Source: Candidatus Delongbacteria bacterium
Lineage (GTDB): Bacteria > UBA4055
Assembly (NCBI GenBank): GCA_027858225.1
Contig: JAQIDB010000005.1
Location: forward strand, 1-40,082
Reading direction: 5' to 3'
DNA: 40,082 nt
A program made the translations under genes and the position numbers. Every line of letters begins with the position of its first letter. Position 1 is the stretch's first letter. The notes under the pieces were generated by a model. The model was not told where the DNA came from. It made no database searches and worked only from the letters and a program-made list of their open reading frames with translations. This document shows positions 8,856 through 17,264 of this stretch, piece after piece.

Positions 8856-9923
8856 ATGATCTCGAATCTATTTAAGATATTTTTTCCTGTTATTTTATTC
8901 TTATTAATTTCATGCGAAGACAGAATATTTCTTGAAAAAGAACCCGAGTTAATTTTAAATAGTGGTGCTTATACTTTAGATAGCGAAGGTTATTCATTTG
9001 ACCATGTTATACTTGAAAAAGACAGCATACTCTATACTGCAATTCCTTGTAATGAGGATGGTATTATAACTTTTTTCGAAATAGAAAATTCAGGTACATA
9101 TTTGATGTCATTAATCTTGAATAGAGATACATTATTTAGAAGATCTATTTATTTAAATGAGATACACAATGATCTTACGGAAATAACTGTTCTAGATGTG
9201 AGTCAGGGAGATTCATTCATTATTTCTCCATTAGACGACAAGTCTTCAGTAATTGATGGAGGTTATGGAACGGTTGGGATATATAATTGGCAGGATGGTA
9301 GAAATCCGACATTATTGAATTATCTGAAAGATAATGAAATTTCAAATTTGAAATATATAATTCAAACCCACGATGATGCAGACCACTATGGTGGTTTGAA
9401 CGATGTCGTCGCAGATGGTAGTATTTTTTACGATAAATATTTTACGAATAATTCGATTGATCTTCCGGCAGTTAAAGATACAATTTTTTTCTCTGATGAT
9501 GTTTTCGGGATAATATTACATTCCGGAGATATCCCTAATGCAGCTGAAACAGAAGAAAATAACAGATCGATCACTCTGAAATTAATTTACAAAGACTTTG
9601 AAATGCTTTTTACTGCAGATATCGAAGCAGAAGTGGAAGATTATTTATTACAACAGAGTTATTTCCAGAATGCTCAAAGCTACGACATACTAAAAGTACC
9701 TCACCATGGGAGTTCTTCAAGTTCAACGGCTCCATTTTTAGAGCTAGTTGATCCTAAGCTATCTGTGATCAGTGTCGGAGAAGGAAATCCTTGGGATCAT
9801 CCAACGGAACCGGTTCAAGAGAGGTTATGGGATAATTCAAATACGATTTTAAGAACAGATCTAAATGGGGATATAAAGATCTTAACGGATGGGATCTCTT
9901 TCCAAACTATTTCTATGAAATAA
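8856..9923 (+). CDS. Lipoprotein with ComEC/Rec2-like metallo-beta-lactamase domain
   Basis: A 355-residue protein with a lipoprotein signal (FLLISC, lipobox Cys about residue 20). From about residue 108 (TEITVLDVSQGDSFIISP) it follows the C-terminal MBL domain of ComEC: HxDxDH motif as THDDADH (His172, Asp174, Asp176, His177), LLFTADIE-like strand (FTADIEAEVE) and the late PHHGSS (His283-His284). Those are the metal ligands of a hydrolase, probably acting on a phosphodiester. In ComEC this domain is fused to a DNA-uptake channel; here it stands alone on a lipid anchor and so works outside the cytoplasm. It starts 2 nt after the YihY gene. Substrate unknown. Confidence 0.85.
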   Translation: MISNLFKIFFPVILFLLISCEDRIFLEKEPELILNSGAYTLDSEGYSFDHVILEKDSILYTAIPCNEDGIITFFEIENSGTYLMSLILNRDTLFRRSIYLNEIHNDLTEITVLDVSQGDSFIISPLDDKSSVIDGGYGTVGIYNWQDGRNPTLLNYLKDNEISNLKYIIQTHDDADHYGGLNDVVADGSIFYDKYFTNNSIDLPAVKDTIFFSDDVFGIILHSGDIPNAAETEENNRSITLKLIYKDFEMLFTADIEAEVEDYLLQQSYFQNAQSYDILKVPHHGSSSSSTAPFLELVDPKLSVISVGEGNPWDHPTEPVQERLWDNSNTILRTDLNGDIKILTDGISFQTISMK

Positions 9924-9949
9924 AAAAGCCCCTTACAGCGGGGCTTTTT
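9923..9949 (+). terminator. Rho-independent terminator after the MBL lipoprotein gene
   Basis: AAAAAGCCCC (9923-9932) pairs perfectly with GGGGCTTTTT (9940-9949) around a 7-nt loop. The A and T runs make it able to work in both directions, which fits the convergent mrp operon. Confidence 0.93.
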
Positions 9950-9966
9950 ATATATTCATTTTTCTT

Positions 9967-10014
9967 GAGGAGGAAGTTAAATGAATGTAATGTTAATTAC
10001 AATTCTTTAACTTC
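9967..10014. repeat. Long hairpin preceded by a strong Shine-Dalgarno and enclosing a 9-codon ORF
   Basis: An 18-bp stem (5' arm 9973-9991, 3' arm 9996-10014, 4-nt loop GTTA) with only two single-base bulges (T9982, A10001). On the plus strand GAGGAGG (9967-9973) lies 7 nt before ATG 9981, which opens a reading frame of nine codons (MNVMLITIL) ending with TAA at 10010. No T run follows on either strand, so it is not an ordinary terminator. It sits in the convergent gap between the MBL lipoprotein and the mrp-rapZ operon. Role unknown. Confidence 0.6.
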
Positions 10015-10046
10015 AACAATTTTACAAAAGTTCAAAAAAAATCAAA

Positions 10047-10454
10047 TTATATCTCTGTATGGAAGATTTTGATCTGGTATCCTTTAGCTGATAGTTTTTT
10101 TGCAGCTTTTTCAGCACAATAGACCGATCGATGTTTTCCACCAGTACACCCAAACGATACTTGGATATTGCTGTAATTTTTTTGAATGTAAGCTTTGGTA
10201 GATAGTTCCACCATTGCAATACAGTCTTCGATAAATAGGTCCACTGGATGATAATCAGAAAAGAACTCCTTAATCGGTTTCTCTTTCCCTGTAAATTCTC
10301 TCAGTTTAGGATCATGATGAGGATTAGGTAAGAATCTGCAATCAAAAATATATCCTCCACCATCCCCATGTTCATTTACTGGGATACCGTTCTTCTGATA
10401 ACCGAAGGAATAAATTGAGATCATAAGAGTATTTTTATCTAGTCTTTCCATCAT
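10047..10454 (-). CDS. Stand-alone RapZ C-terminal-domain protein
   Basis: A 135-residue protein matching the C-terminal domain of RapZ (YvcJ): FDCRFLPNPHHDPKLREFTG at about 38-57 and the strongly conserved GCTGGKHRSV at about 102-111, ending IKIFHTEI. The N-terminal P-loop NTPase domain of full RapZ (about 150 residues) is absent; upstream is an intact mrp gene, not its remnant. In E. coli the C-terminal domain binds small RNA (GlmY/GlmZ) and glucosamine-6-phosphate. Here a ligand- or RNA-binding role is inferred from that family. It lies 12 nt downstream of mrp on the same strand, so it is probably in one operon. Start could be either of two adjacent ATGs (10454 or 10451). Confidence 0.85.
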   Translation of the reverse strand: MMERLDKNTLMISIYSFGYQKNGIPVNEHGDGGGYIFDCRFLPNPHHDPKLREFTGKEKPIKEFFSDYHPVDLFIEDCIAMVELSTKAYIQKNYSNIQVSFGCTGGKHRSVYCAEKAAKKLSAKGYQIKIFHTEI

Positions 10455-10466
10455 TAATTCTCACAT

Positions 10467-11318
10467 CTATTTAGAGTTCATCTTCTTAACCATATTAGAA
10501 GCGATAGTCTCATAAATATTATCTATATCATCAATAGCGTACGGTATACTAGTCTCACCGGAATTCATTATCTGATCAATTATTGGAACTTGACCAAGAA
10601 GCTCAAAATTCTTTTGTTCCGCATATTTTTTTGCTCCACTATCACCGAAAATATAATGCTTTTTATCGCAGTTATCACATACAAAGTATGACATGTTTTC
10701 CACGATTCCAAGAACATTTACATTTACTTTTTGGAACATATCAATTGCTTTCCTAACATCGATAAGTGACATTTCCTGAGGTGTCGATACTGCAACTACC
10801 CAATCAACTTTAAGTGATTGTACGATAGAAAGTTGAATGTCACCGGTACCAGGAGGAAGGTCAAGGATGAAGTAGTCGATATCGCCCCAATTAACATCTG
10901 AAATCATTTGCGTTACAGCTGAATGAACCAATGGGCCTCTCCAAATTGTAGCTCTTTCAGGATCAACAAGATTACCAATAGACATTGTTTTTACACCATG
11001 CGCTTCAAGTGGATTCATTTTTTTATCTGTGACAGTAACGTCACCCATCTTTGTTCCAAACATTTTTGCTATAGAAGGACCGAATACATCAGCATCCAAT
11101 AGTCCAACTTTGTATCCAAGTTTCGTTAATGCTACAGCAACATTTGCAGCCACAGTGGATTTACCAACTCCACCTTTACCACTGGCAATACCTATGATAT
11201 TCTTTGCTGAAGGTAGTAAGTTTTTGTATTCAACCTGTGAAGTTTTAGGTTTACTTTGAGTGGGTGTTTCACTTGATGAACAAGATGAACATCCTTCTGT
11301 TGAGCATCCGTCTGACAT
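10467..11318 (-). CDS. mrp: Mrp/ApbC (NBP35)-family iron-sulfur cluster carrier ATPase
   Basis: A 283-residue P-loop ATPase that carries and hands on [4Fe-4S] clusters. The deviant Walker A is GKGGVGKST (residues 47-55), followed by LLDADVFGPS, LDLPPGTGD and ENMSYFVCDNCDKKHYIFG with the CxxC that binds the bridging cluster. Instead of the N-terminal DUF59/MIP18 domain of many bacterial Mrp proteins, it begins with a short Cys- and Ser-rich segment (Cys5, Cys10, Cys13), recalling the N-terminal cluster of eukaryotic and archaeal NBP35. It leads an operon with the RapZ-domain protein and is divergent from the gene at 11578. Confidence 0.95.
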   Translation of the reverse strand: MSDGCSTEGCSSCSSSETPTQSKPKTSQVEYKNLLPSAKNIIGIASGKGGVGKSTVAANVAVALTKLGYKVGLLDADVFGPSIAKMFGTKMGDVTVTDKKMNPLEAHGVKTMSIGNLVDPERATIWRGPLVHSAVTQMISDVNWGDIDYFILDLPPGTGDIQLSIVQSLKVDWVVAVSTPQEMSLIDVRKAIDMFQKVNVNVLGIVENMSYFVCDNCDKKHYIFGDSGAKKYAEQKNFELLGQVPIIDQIMNSGETSIPYAIDDIDNIYETIASNMVKKMNSK

Positions 11319-11514
11319 TTTTGTTTCCTCTGTTTTTATTTTAAATTCGTAGTAAATCTAACCAATTTCTCAACTTTATTTTATGACAAATGGTATTATT
11401 TAGCGATTAAACTAAGTTTTGCCTTAAGTTGTTACTATTTCAAGATGAATGTAAAAGGATTATTAGATAAAATCAAACTATTTGATTGAATTCTTAAATT
11501 CGAATTTTATACTA

Positions 11515-11543
11515 TTGACATGGGGATTAAAATTAAATACTTT
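11515..11543 (+). promoter_or_regulatory. Putative sigma-70-type promoter of the lysine-rich secreted protein
   Basis: A consensus TTGACA (11515-11520) and TACTTT (11538-11543) are separated by 17 nt. The -10 box lies 34 nt before ATG 11578, with GGAGGA between, which supports the downstream start codon. Confidence 0.6.
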
Positions 11544-11577
11544 GTTCTTAACAGGAAATTTTAATTTGGAGGAAACA

Positions 11578-12117
11578 ATGAAGAAATTATTAATGCTAGT
11601 GCTAATGGTAAGTCTTACAATGGTTTTTGCGATTCCGAAACCGACAAAAGTTGTATTCAAAGCAAATACAGGTGACAAAGAATTAGATTTTACGTTGACT
11701 CAGTTTAATGTCGAAGCTAATTTGAATGTTAAGAGTTTCAATGCAGAAATGACAACCAATTATAAAGTGACAGAAAAAAAACTTGAAATGTTAAGAGTAA
11801 AGAACAAGATGCAACCTTCTGATATCTACATGGCTTTAGAGGTGTCAAAAGTATCAGGAAAAGCGATGGAAGATGTTCTTTCATCGTATAAAAAAAACAA
11901 CAAGAAAGGTTGGGGTGTAATTGCCAAGAAAATGGGTATTAAACCAGGTTCAAAGGAATTCAAAGCATTGAAAAAACGGATCAGAAAAAAGGAAATGATC
12001 AAGAAAGAGAAAAAACTACAAAAAAAAGAACAGAAGCAAATAAAGAACAAACAAAAGAAGCCGAAGAAAAATAATATGAAGAGTTCAAAGCAGTCCAAAG
12101 GAAAAGAGAAAAAATAA
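11578..12117 (+). CDS. Secreted lysine-rich protein of unknown function
   Basis: A 179-residue protein. The start is set at ATG 11578 by a near-perfect GGAGGA (11568-11573) and an upstream promoter; a longer frame from 11482 runs through that promoter and is rejected. A signal peptide (KKLLMLVLMVSLTMVFA) is followed by a small acidic-to-neutral domain and then a segment around KKGWGVIAKKMGIKPGSKEF (about residues 118-138), a motif recurring at the end of small exported proteins in many bacteria. The last 40 or so residues are almost all Lys, Gln, Glu and Asn. The strongly basic tail could bind a polyanion such as LPS, nucleic acid or a cell-wall polymer, but this is inference. Monocistronic, with its own promoter and terminator. 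Confidence 0.8.
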   Translation: MKKLLMLVLMVSLTMVFAIPKPTKVVFKANTGDKELDFTLTQFNVEANLNVKSFNAEMTTNYKVTEKKLEMLRVKNKMQPSDIYMALEVSKVSGKAMEDVLSSYKKNNKKGWGVIAKKMGIKPGSKEFKALKKRIRKKEMIKKEKKLQKKEQKQIKNKQKKPKKNNMKSSKQSKGKEKK

Positions 12118-12160
12118 AGATGGACGCATACATGCGTTACGTGCTGGATACCGATTTATA

Positions 12161-12187
12161 GGGATGTATGAATGCATCCCTTTTTTA
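12161..12187 (+). terminator. Rho-independent terminator after the lysine-rich protein
   Basis: GGGATG (12161-12166) pairs with CATCCC (12175-12180), extended inward by a G-T and an A-T pair to a 4-nt loop, then TTTTTTATTT. A second small hairpin, ACGCA/TGCGT, lies upstream at 12124-12137. Confidence 0.85.
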
Positions 12188-12295
12188 TTTTCTAAAAAAA
12201 AGGATTTTATTTTTAAGCTATTTATAGTATTTTACAAGATACAGTTAAAAGTATAATAGATTAATTTATTATTAATAATGCGGAGGTAGGATATA

Positions 12296-13063
12296 ATGTT
12301 GAATATATCACCTAAGAAAGAAATAGCAAAGATTATAGAATGGATGCAAAAGACCTTTGCAAAAACTAAGCAGAACAAAGTTGTTGTAGGTCTATCAGGA
12401 GGCCTTGATTCTGCGATAGTTGCATATCTTGCGGAAAGAGCCTTTGGTCCAAAAAATGTTATTTGTGTAAAATTGCCTTATAAAACCAGTTGTGGTTCAT
12501 CAATCATAGACGCTGATAAAGTCATTAAATTGCTGGGTGTTGAATCCAAGGAAGTTGATATTACTTACATGGCGGATTCATTTGTTGATAAAGATGACTA
12601 TATTGATCCAACAAGATTTGGTAATATTTTAGCCAGAATAAGAATGATAATACTTTTTGATATTGCAGCTCAAAATAGTGGAATCGTATTGGGAACAAGC
12701 AATAAAAGTGAGCTTCTTTTAGGATACGGTACAATGCATGGAGATCTTGCATCAATAATGAATCCTATAGCAAAGTTCTACAAATCACAAATAAGAATAT
12801 TGGCAGAACACTTAGATGTTCCAAGTGAGATAATAGAAAAAGCTCCTTCTGCAGATCTATTTGCAGGTCAAACAGATGAAAAAGATCTCGGATTTACATA
12901 TAAGCAGGCTGATGAAATTATGTATTCGATCTTTGATGAGAAGAATAGTAAGATAAAAACTACCAATCTTGGCTATGATATGGATGATATAAATGAAGTA
13001 TTGCTAAGAGTAGAATCTAATAAATTCAAAGGCGAAGTTCCTTACAAATATAATTCGAAATAG
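12296..13063 (+). CDS. nadE: Ammonia-dependent NAD+ synthetase
   Basis: A 255-residue enzyme that amidates deamido-NAD to NAD. It shows the PP-loop SGGLDS (residues 34-39), KLPYKTSC, a GTSNKSELLLGYGTMHGD loop, and the KAPSADLFAGQTDEKDLGF stretch that binds substrate. There is no N-terminal glutaminase (nitrilase) domain, so it uses free ammonia or a separate source. GGAGGT at 12282-12287 serves ATG 12296. It is followed after 30 nt by gmhB and may be co-transcribed with it. Confidence 0.95.
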   Translation: MLNISPKKEIAKIIEWMQKTFAKTKQNKVVVGLSGGLDSAIVAYLAERAFGPKNVICVKLPYKTSCGSSIIDADKVIKLLGVESKEVDITYMADSFVDKDDYIDPTRFGNILARIRMIILFDIAAQNSGIVLGTSNKSELLLGYGTMHGDLASIMNPIAKFYKSQIRILAEHLDVPSEIIEKAPSADLFAGQTDEKDLGFTYKQADEIMYSIFDEKNSKIKTTNLGYDMDDINEVLLRVESNKFKGEVPYKYNSK

Positions 13064-13093
13064 AGATATTTTTATTCACTCATACGGAAGAAA

Positions 13094-13642
13094 ATGAAAC
13101 ATAAAGCACTTTTTCTAGATCGAGATGGTACAATTAATGTCGATACAGATTACTTATATAAAATTGAAGATTTTCAATTTGAGAAAAATGTACCTGAAAC
13201 TTTAAAATATTTTTTTGATCAGGGTTATAAGCTAATTGTTATTACAAATCAGTCAGGTATAGCAAGGGGTTATTACACTGAAGATGATCTGAAAAAATTA
13301 CACGATCACATACAGGAAGAAGCAAAAAAGTTTGGATTTTATTTCACAGATTTTTATTATTGTCCTCATCACAAGGATGGAACTGTAGAAAAGTATGCAA
13401 TTGACTGTGAATGTAGAAAACCAAAAACATTTTTATTGAAAAAAGCAGCAAAAGGTCACTATTTGACACTGTTAGGGTCTTACTTTATTGGTGATAAGCC
13501 TGCGGATATGAAATTAGGTCGCAAAATGGGTCTTACAACAATACTCGTTAGTTCGGGTTACGGAAAAGAAACCGTAAAGACTTGCAAAGAGCACGATCAT
13601 TATATCCGAGACTTTTCCGAATTAAAGGAAATAATAAAGTAA
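13094..13642 (+). CDS. gmhB: D-glycero-D-manno-heptose 1,7-bisphosphate 7-phosphatase
   Basis: A 182-residue HAD-superfamily phosphatase of the GmhB / histidinol-phosphatase type. Motif I is FLDRDGTIN (Asp9, Asp11), motif II is ITNQSGIARGYY, the zinc loop is YYCPHHKDG...DCECRKPK (Cys90, His92, Cys105, Cys107) and motif IV is GDKPADMKLG. It removes the 7-phosphate in ADP-heptose synthesis for the LPS inner core. Histidinol phosphatase is the main alternative, but the lptD gene two positions downstream favours LPS. Its stop codon precedes the next gene's AAGGAG, so the two are translated in series. Confidence 0.88.
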   Translation: MKHKALFLDRDGTINVDTDYLYKIEDFQFEKNVPETLKYFFDQGYKLIVITNQSGIARGYYTEDDLKKLHDHIQEEAKKFGFYFTDFYYCPHHKDGTVEKYAIDCECRKPKTFLLKKAAKGHYLTLLGSYFIGDKPADMKLGRKMGLTTILVSSGYGKETVKTCKEHDHYIRDFSELKEIIK

Positions 13643-13653
13643 GGAGTAAAATC

Positions 13654-14649
13654 ATGGCAGAGATCACAAGAAACTCAAAAGAGAACTATTTGGAAATCTA
13701 TGAAGGTTTTCACAAAAGTAAGTTCAAAGATGAAATGGAATACATTCCGGTTAAAAATTCGGATTACGATCTTATCAAGGACAAGAAAAAGATCACAGGC
13801 ATCAAGTTGAATAACTTTTTCGAAACGATCGAATTAGCTTCGTATCATGCTGAAAATGAGATGAAAAAAATCCTCGAAAGAAGACAGTACAAAAGTCTTT
13901 ACACCGGGAGTTTCTTGCAAATAAGTGAACAGAGACAGGGATTCCATCTGAACATTGGAAATTCAAGACCTGACTTCCTGGTAAAAATACCTTCGATCGG
14001 TAAAATATTCATTGATGTGAAATGCAGAAAAAAGTTCGAAATTGAACTCAAAGAAGAAGAAAAATTCAACTTCTTCAGCTTAAATAGGGATGAAATACTT
14101 GAATTGAATAATATTCAGAAGGATATTGATATACCGGTATGGATAGCGATCAAGGATTTTACAAACTACAAAAAAGATAAAAATACTTTCCCTGATAATA
14201 AATTTTACATTGCACCGGTAAGCCTAATCTATAAATTTATCAAAAGATTAAATTCAAAAGTTGGGAAAAGAAGTGGGTTATTCTATTCTTATAAAATACC
14301 TGTGGAATTATTTACTTGTACTAACACACTATCTTCTTTGGATTTTGACAAAAAACTTGATAAAGACCAATTAAAGATGTCAACAGACTTAATGTTAAGA
14401 TCTTTGGATGAGATAAAATCAGTGATTACCGAGGTTCTTTCAAAAGAAAAAACCTATAAAACATACTTGCCATACATCTTAAGTGGATATTATTCGGAAA
14501 ATTCTAAAATATCTAAATACATTGGGGCATTATCTTACTTGACACCTCAGGATATAAATTCAGTTCTTTGGACTATGATAGCTGATAAAGAGATCATATA
14601 CACTAAAGGAAAACCTTTGGAATTATCTAAGGAAAATATAAAAAAGTAG
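13654..14649 (+). CDS. Uncharacterised protein with a PD-(D/E)XK nuclease-like core
   Basis: A 331-residue soluble protein that I do not recognise by family. Residues 105-125 read RPDFLVKIPSIGKIFIDVKCR, matching the layout of a PD-(D/E)XK active site (Pro106-Asp107, then Asp121-Val122-Lys123 after a beta hairpin); a possible motif I acidic residue lies in the helix around ETIELASYHAENEM (about 57-70). The rest is helical and charged. The start is ATG 13654, served by AAGGAG (13641-13646); a frame open further upstream overlaps gmhB and is less likely. Neighbours are gmhB (11 nt before) and lptD (11 nt after). It could be a nuclease, or a catalytically dead relative with a structural job. Confidence 0.7.
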   Translation: MAEITRNSKENYLEIYEGFHKSKFKDEMEYIPVKNSDYDLIKDKKKITGIKLNNFFETIELASYHAENEMKKILERRQYKSLYTGSFLQISEQRQGFHLNIGNSRPDFLVKIPSIGKIFIDVKCRKKFEIELKEEEKFNFFSLNRDEILELNNIQKDIDIPVWIAIKDFTNYKKDKNTFPDNKFYIAPVSLIYKFIKRLNSKVGKRSGLFYSYKIPVELFTCTNTLSSLDFDKKLDKDQLKMSTDLMLRSLDEIKSVITEVLSKEKTYKTYLPYILSGYYSENSKISKYIGALSYLTPQDINSVLWTMIADKEIIYTKGKPLELSKENIKK

Positions 14650-14660
14650 CTCGGAGATAA

Positions 14661-17261
14661 ATGTTCTTAAGAGGATACATATTCTGGATCTTGATAATAT
14701 CATTTTCTATGTTGGTTGGACAAAGTAAAACTATACAGGGTTCTTCGTATTCAAATCCTGATACAACTATATTTTATTACGCTGAATATGTTGACTTTGA
14801 TAATCTAAACCAGAAAATATATTTAACGGAGAATGCAAAGTTAGAATATAAAAACGTTTCCTTTTCAGCATATCAGATAATTCTCGACATGAAAGAAAAT
14901 ACTGTTTCAGCAATTCAAAAAGAAGATACAGTGTTTTCTAAAATTGAACCAGGTAAGATCGACTCGATCCTCATTAAAGGTAAACCTGCGATCACTGAGA
15001 ATAAAGAGACTATCGAAGGTACATACATGTTATACGACCTTAATACTAAGCAAGGGATCGTTCATAATACCAGAACGGTGATGAATAGTGCCAAGCTGGA
15101 AGATAATACTTTTTTTCATACCGAGAGTATGATAAAGCTGGATAATGATGATATCCACGGTACAAATGCTATTATTTCAAGCTGTAATCTGGATCATCCA
15201 CATTACTATTTTAAAGCAGACAGTGTTATAGTCACAAAAGATAACTGGGTCTATGCCAAACCAATATCCTTATATTTTGCCAGTGTTCCTGTAGCCTGGT
15301 TTCCATATATTTTATACAAGAAAAACAAAGGCCGTAACTCGGGTTTTATTTTGCCCTCATACTATTACAGTAGCACAAAGGGTAATAGTTTTAAGCATCT
15401 GGGATATTTCTGGGATATGTCAGATTATACAGATTATACAGTAATGGCTGATTTTTATGATAATTACGGGTATTTGATAAATCAAACATTCAGATATAAG
15501 AATAGGTACACTATTAAAGGTCACATTAATGCAGATCTTACAAATGACTATGAGAGTATGGATTTTAGGCTTAGGGGAACGCATCATCATCAAATTACCC
15601 CGACAATGTCACTGAATGGAGTAGCTGACTATATCACTAAAACATCTCTCATCAGAGATCTCGGAGAGACAAGCTATGATCGAATGCAAAATAAGCTTAC
15701 ATCGAGTGGACAGTTCAACAAAAGATGGAGAAATACTGGAGATAATTTATCAATAATGTCATCCTATACCCAGTATGTAGATACGGCAATTGTAAAATAT
15801 CAATTCCCATCTCTAAATTTCAGTTTAAGCGGAAGAAAACCCTTCTCCGATTTCGATGCCCCATCGATGATAAAAAAATTCCAGATAAGTGGAAATTTAA
15901 AATCGGCTAGGAGTGTAGACATATATGATGATATGAATGTTTTTACAGATAATACAAATTCTAGCATAGGATTGACAGAGACTACGAGTCTTGGGGATTT
16001 CAAAGTTGGATCAAATCAGAGTTTCGTTGCGAAAAATTATAAAGATGTTCATTATTATGAATACGAAGTTGGTGATGAGGTCAATTACCAAAATACTGAT
16101 TCAATCTATGAAGATTATGGTTTTAAGACAGCATCGTATTTGCAGTATAATCATACATTATTTCGTCATATAAGTATTCGTGAATCGTTTAATTATAGGC
16201 ATGATGTTGCCTTTAAATATTACGATTCAGATTTAAATGTAATAAATGGCAACCTGTCAAGGTCAACTTATAGTACAAGTATTTCTGCGAATACAAGTAT
16301 CTACGGGATTTTTCAACCTGAGATATTTGCTCTAAAAAAAATAAGGCATACAATTTCCCCAGCGATATCAATGTCATATAATCCTGATTTCTCAAAGGAT
16401 AAGTACGGTTACTTTTTAACAGATAGTGCAGGAACGAAAACAGATATATTTTCTCCTTCAATGATCGGAAGTACTCCTAGTAATGAATCTGCGACATTAA
16501 ATTATTCTTTGAAAAATATCATGGATGCTAAGATACTATATGGAGAAAATGAGATTTCAAAAAAATTATTCAATGTTGATATGAGTGGATCTTATAATTT
16601 TGTAGCTGATAGTAATAAAATGTCAGTTATAAATACCAGATTCTATTCGACGTTATATAATGGTAATTTGTTCGTGGATAATTTCCGGTTAACTGTAAAT
16701 GTTAATGCTTCAGCTGTAACTACTCCTTATGATGGAGATGGTCGCACAGGAGATTATATTAATCCAAATTTTGATTTTTGGAATAAAAATCCTTTCAGGA
16801 CAGAAAGCTGGAGCGCGAATTATTCAGCAGGAGTACCTATCAACTTCAAAGGAATATTCTCAAAGGATATAAATCTATTCCAAGAAAGTGAACCGGAGTT
16901 AGATATTATCCCTCTTAGTAATAATAATTTCACAAGTATGTCGTACGATATTTCAGGTAATCTGAGTTTTTCAGAGAATTACAATTCAGAAGATTACTAC
17001 TCTAAAAATTTTTATATGAACCTTTCTGGTAAGATTAAGCCAACAAAAAACTGGCTTATAGAATATACCTCAACAATAAATTTCTTGACTCCAAGAAAAT
17101 TAACTTCAACCAGGATCAAGATAAGAAGAGAGATGCATTGCTGGCAGGGAGAATTTGAGTGGGATATGTTCTCGAAGGGATTTAAATTATTGATAAACAC
17201 GAAAAGCAGCATCTTTTCGGATATTAAATTTGATAAGGATACGAGAGTACGTAAGTGGTAA
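14661..17261 (+). CDS. lptD: LptD-family LPS-assembly outer-membrane protein
   Basis: An 866-residue exported protein. A signal peptide (about 1-21, ending SMLVGQ) is followed by an OstA/LptA-like periplasmic jellyroll domain (about 35-190; ENAKLEYKNVSFSAYQIILDMKENTVSA and DTKQGIVHNTRT-like strands) with the classic pair of strands that receives LPS from the periplasmic bridge. The rest (about 200-866) is rich in aromatic residues and alternating strands, as in the 26-strand LptD barrel, including VPVAWFPYILYKKNKGRNSG. It inserts LPS into the outer leaflet, normally plugged by LptE, which is not seen here. GGAG (14653-14656) serves the ATG. Similarity is by layout and motifs, as LptD sequences diverge strongly. 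Confidence 0.88.
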   Translation: MFLRGYIFWILIISFSMLVGQSKTIQGSSYSNPDTTIFYYAEYVDFDNLNQKIYLTENAKLEYKNVSFSAYQIILDMKENTVSAIQKEDTVFSKIEPGKIDSILIKGKPAITENKETIEGTYMLYDLNTKQGIVHNTRTVMNSAKLEDNTFFHTESMIKLDNDDIHGTNAIISSCNLDHPHYYFKADSVIVTKDNWVYAKPISLYFASVPVAWFPYILYKKNKGRNSGFILPSYYYSSTKGNSFKHLGYFWDMSDYTDYTVMADFYDNYGYLINQTFRYKNRYTIKGHINADLTNDYESMDFRLRGTHHHQITPTMSLNGVADYITKTSLIRDLGETSYDRMQNKLTSSGQFNKRWRNTGDNLSIMSSYTQYVDTAIVKYQFPSLNFSLSGRKPFSDFDAPSMIKKFQISGNLKSARSVDIYDDMNVFTDNTNSSIGLTETTSLGDFKVGSNQSFVAKNYKDVHYYEYEVGDEVNYQNTDSIYEDYGFKTASYLQYNHTLFRHISIRESFNYRHDVAFKYYDSDLNVINGNLSRSTYSTSISANTSIYGIFQPEIFALKKIRHTISPAISMSYNPDFSKDKYGYFLTDSAGTKTDIFSPSMIGSTPSNESATLNYSLKNIMDAKILYGENEISKKLFNVDMSGSYNFVADSNKMSVINTRFYSTLYNGNLFVDNFRLTVNVNASAVTTPYDGDGRTGDYINPNFDFWNKNPFRTESWSANYSAGVPINFKGIFSKDINLFQESEPELDIIPLSNNNFTSMSYDISGNLSFSENYNSEDYYSKNFYMNLSGKIKPTKNWLIEYTSTINFLTPRKLTSTRIKIRREMHCWQGEFEWDMFSKGFKLLINTKSSIFSDIKFDKDTRVRKW

Positions 17262-17264
17262 CCT

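Noticed and set aside
10022-10219. Minus-strand reading frame overlapping the RapZ-domain gene
   Set aside because: Out-of-frame shadow of the 10047-10454 gene.
11482-11577. Longer N-terminus for the lysine-rich protein
   Set aside because: The extension runs through a consensus promoter and a strong ribosome-binding site, and would bury the signal peptide.
13582-13653. Upstream start overlapping gmhB for the PD-(D/E)XK-like protein
   Set aside because: AAGGAG at 13641-13646 fits ATG 13654 well, and the extra residues look like out-of-frame gmhB.
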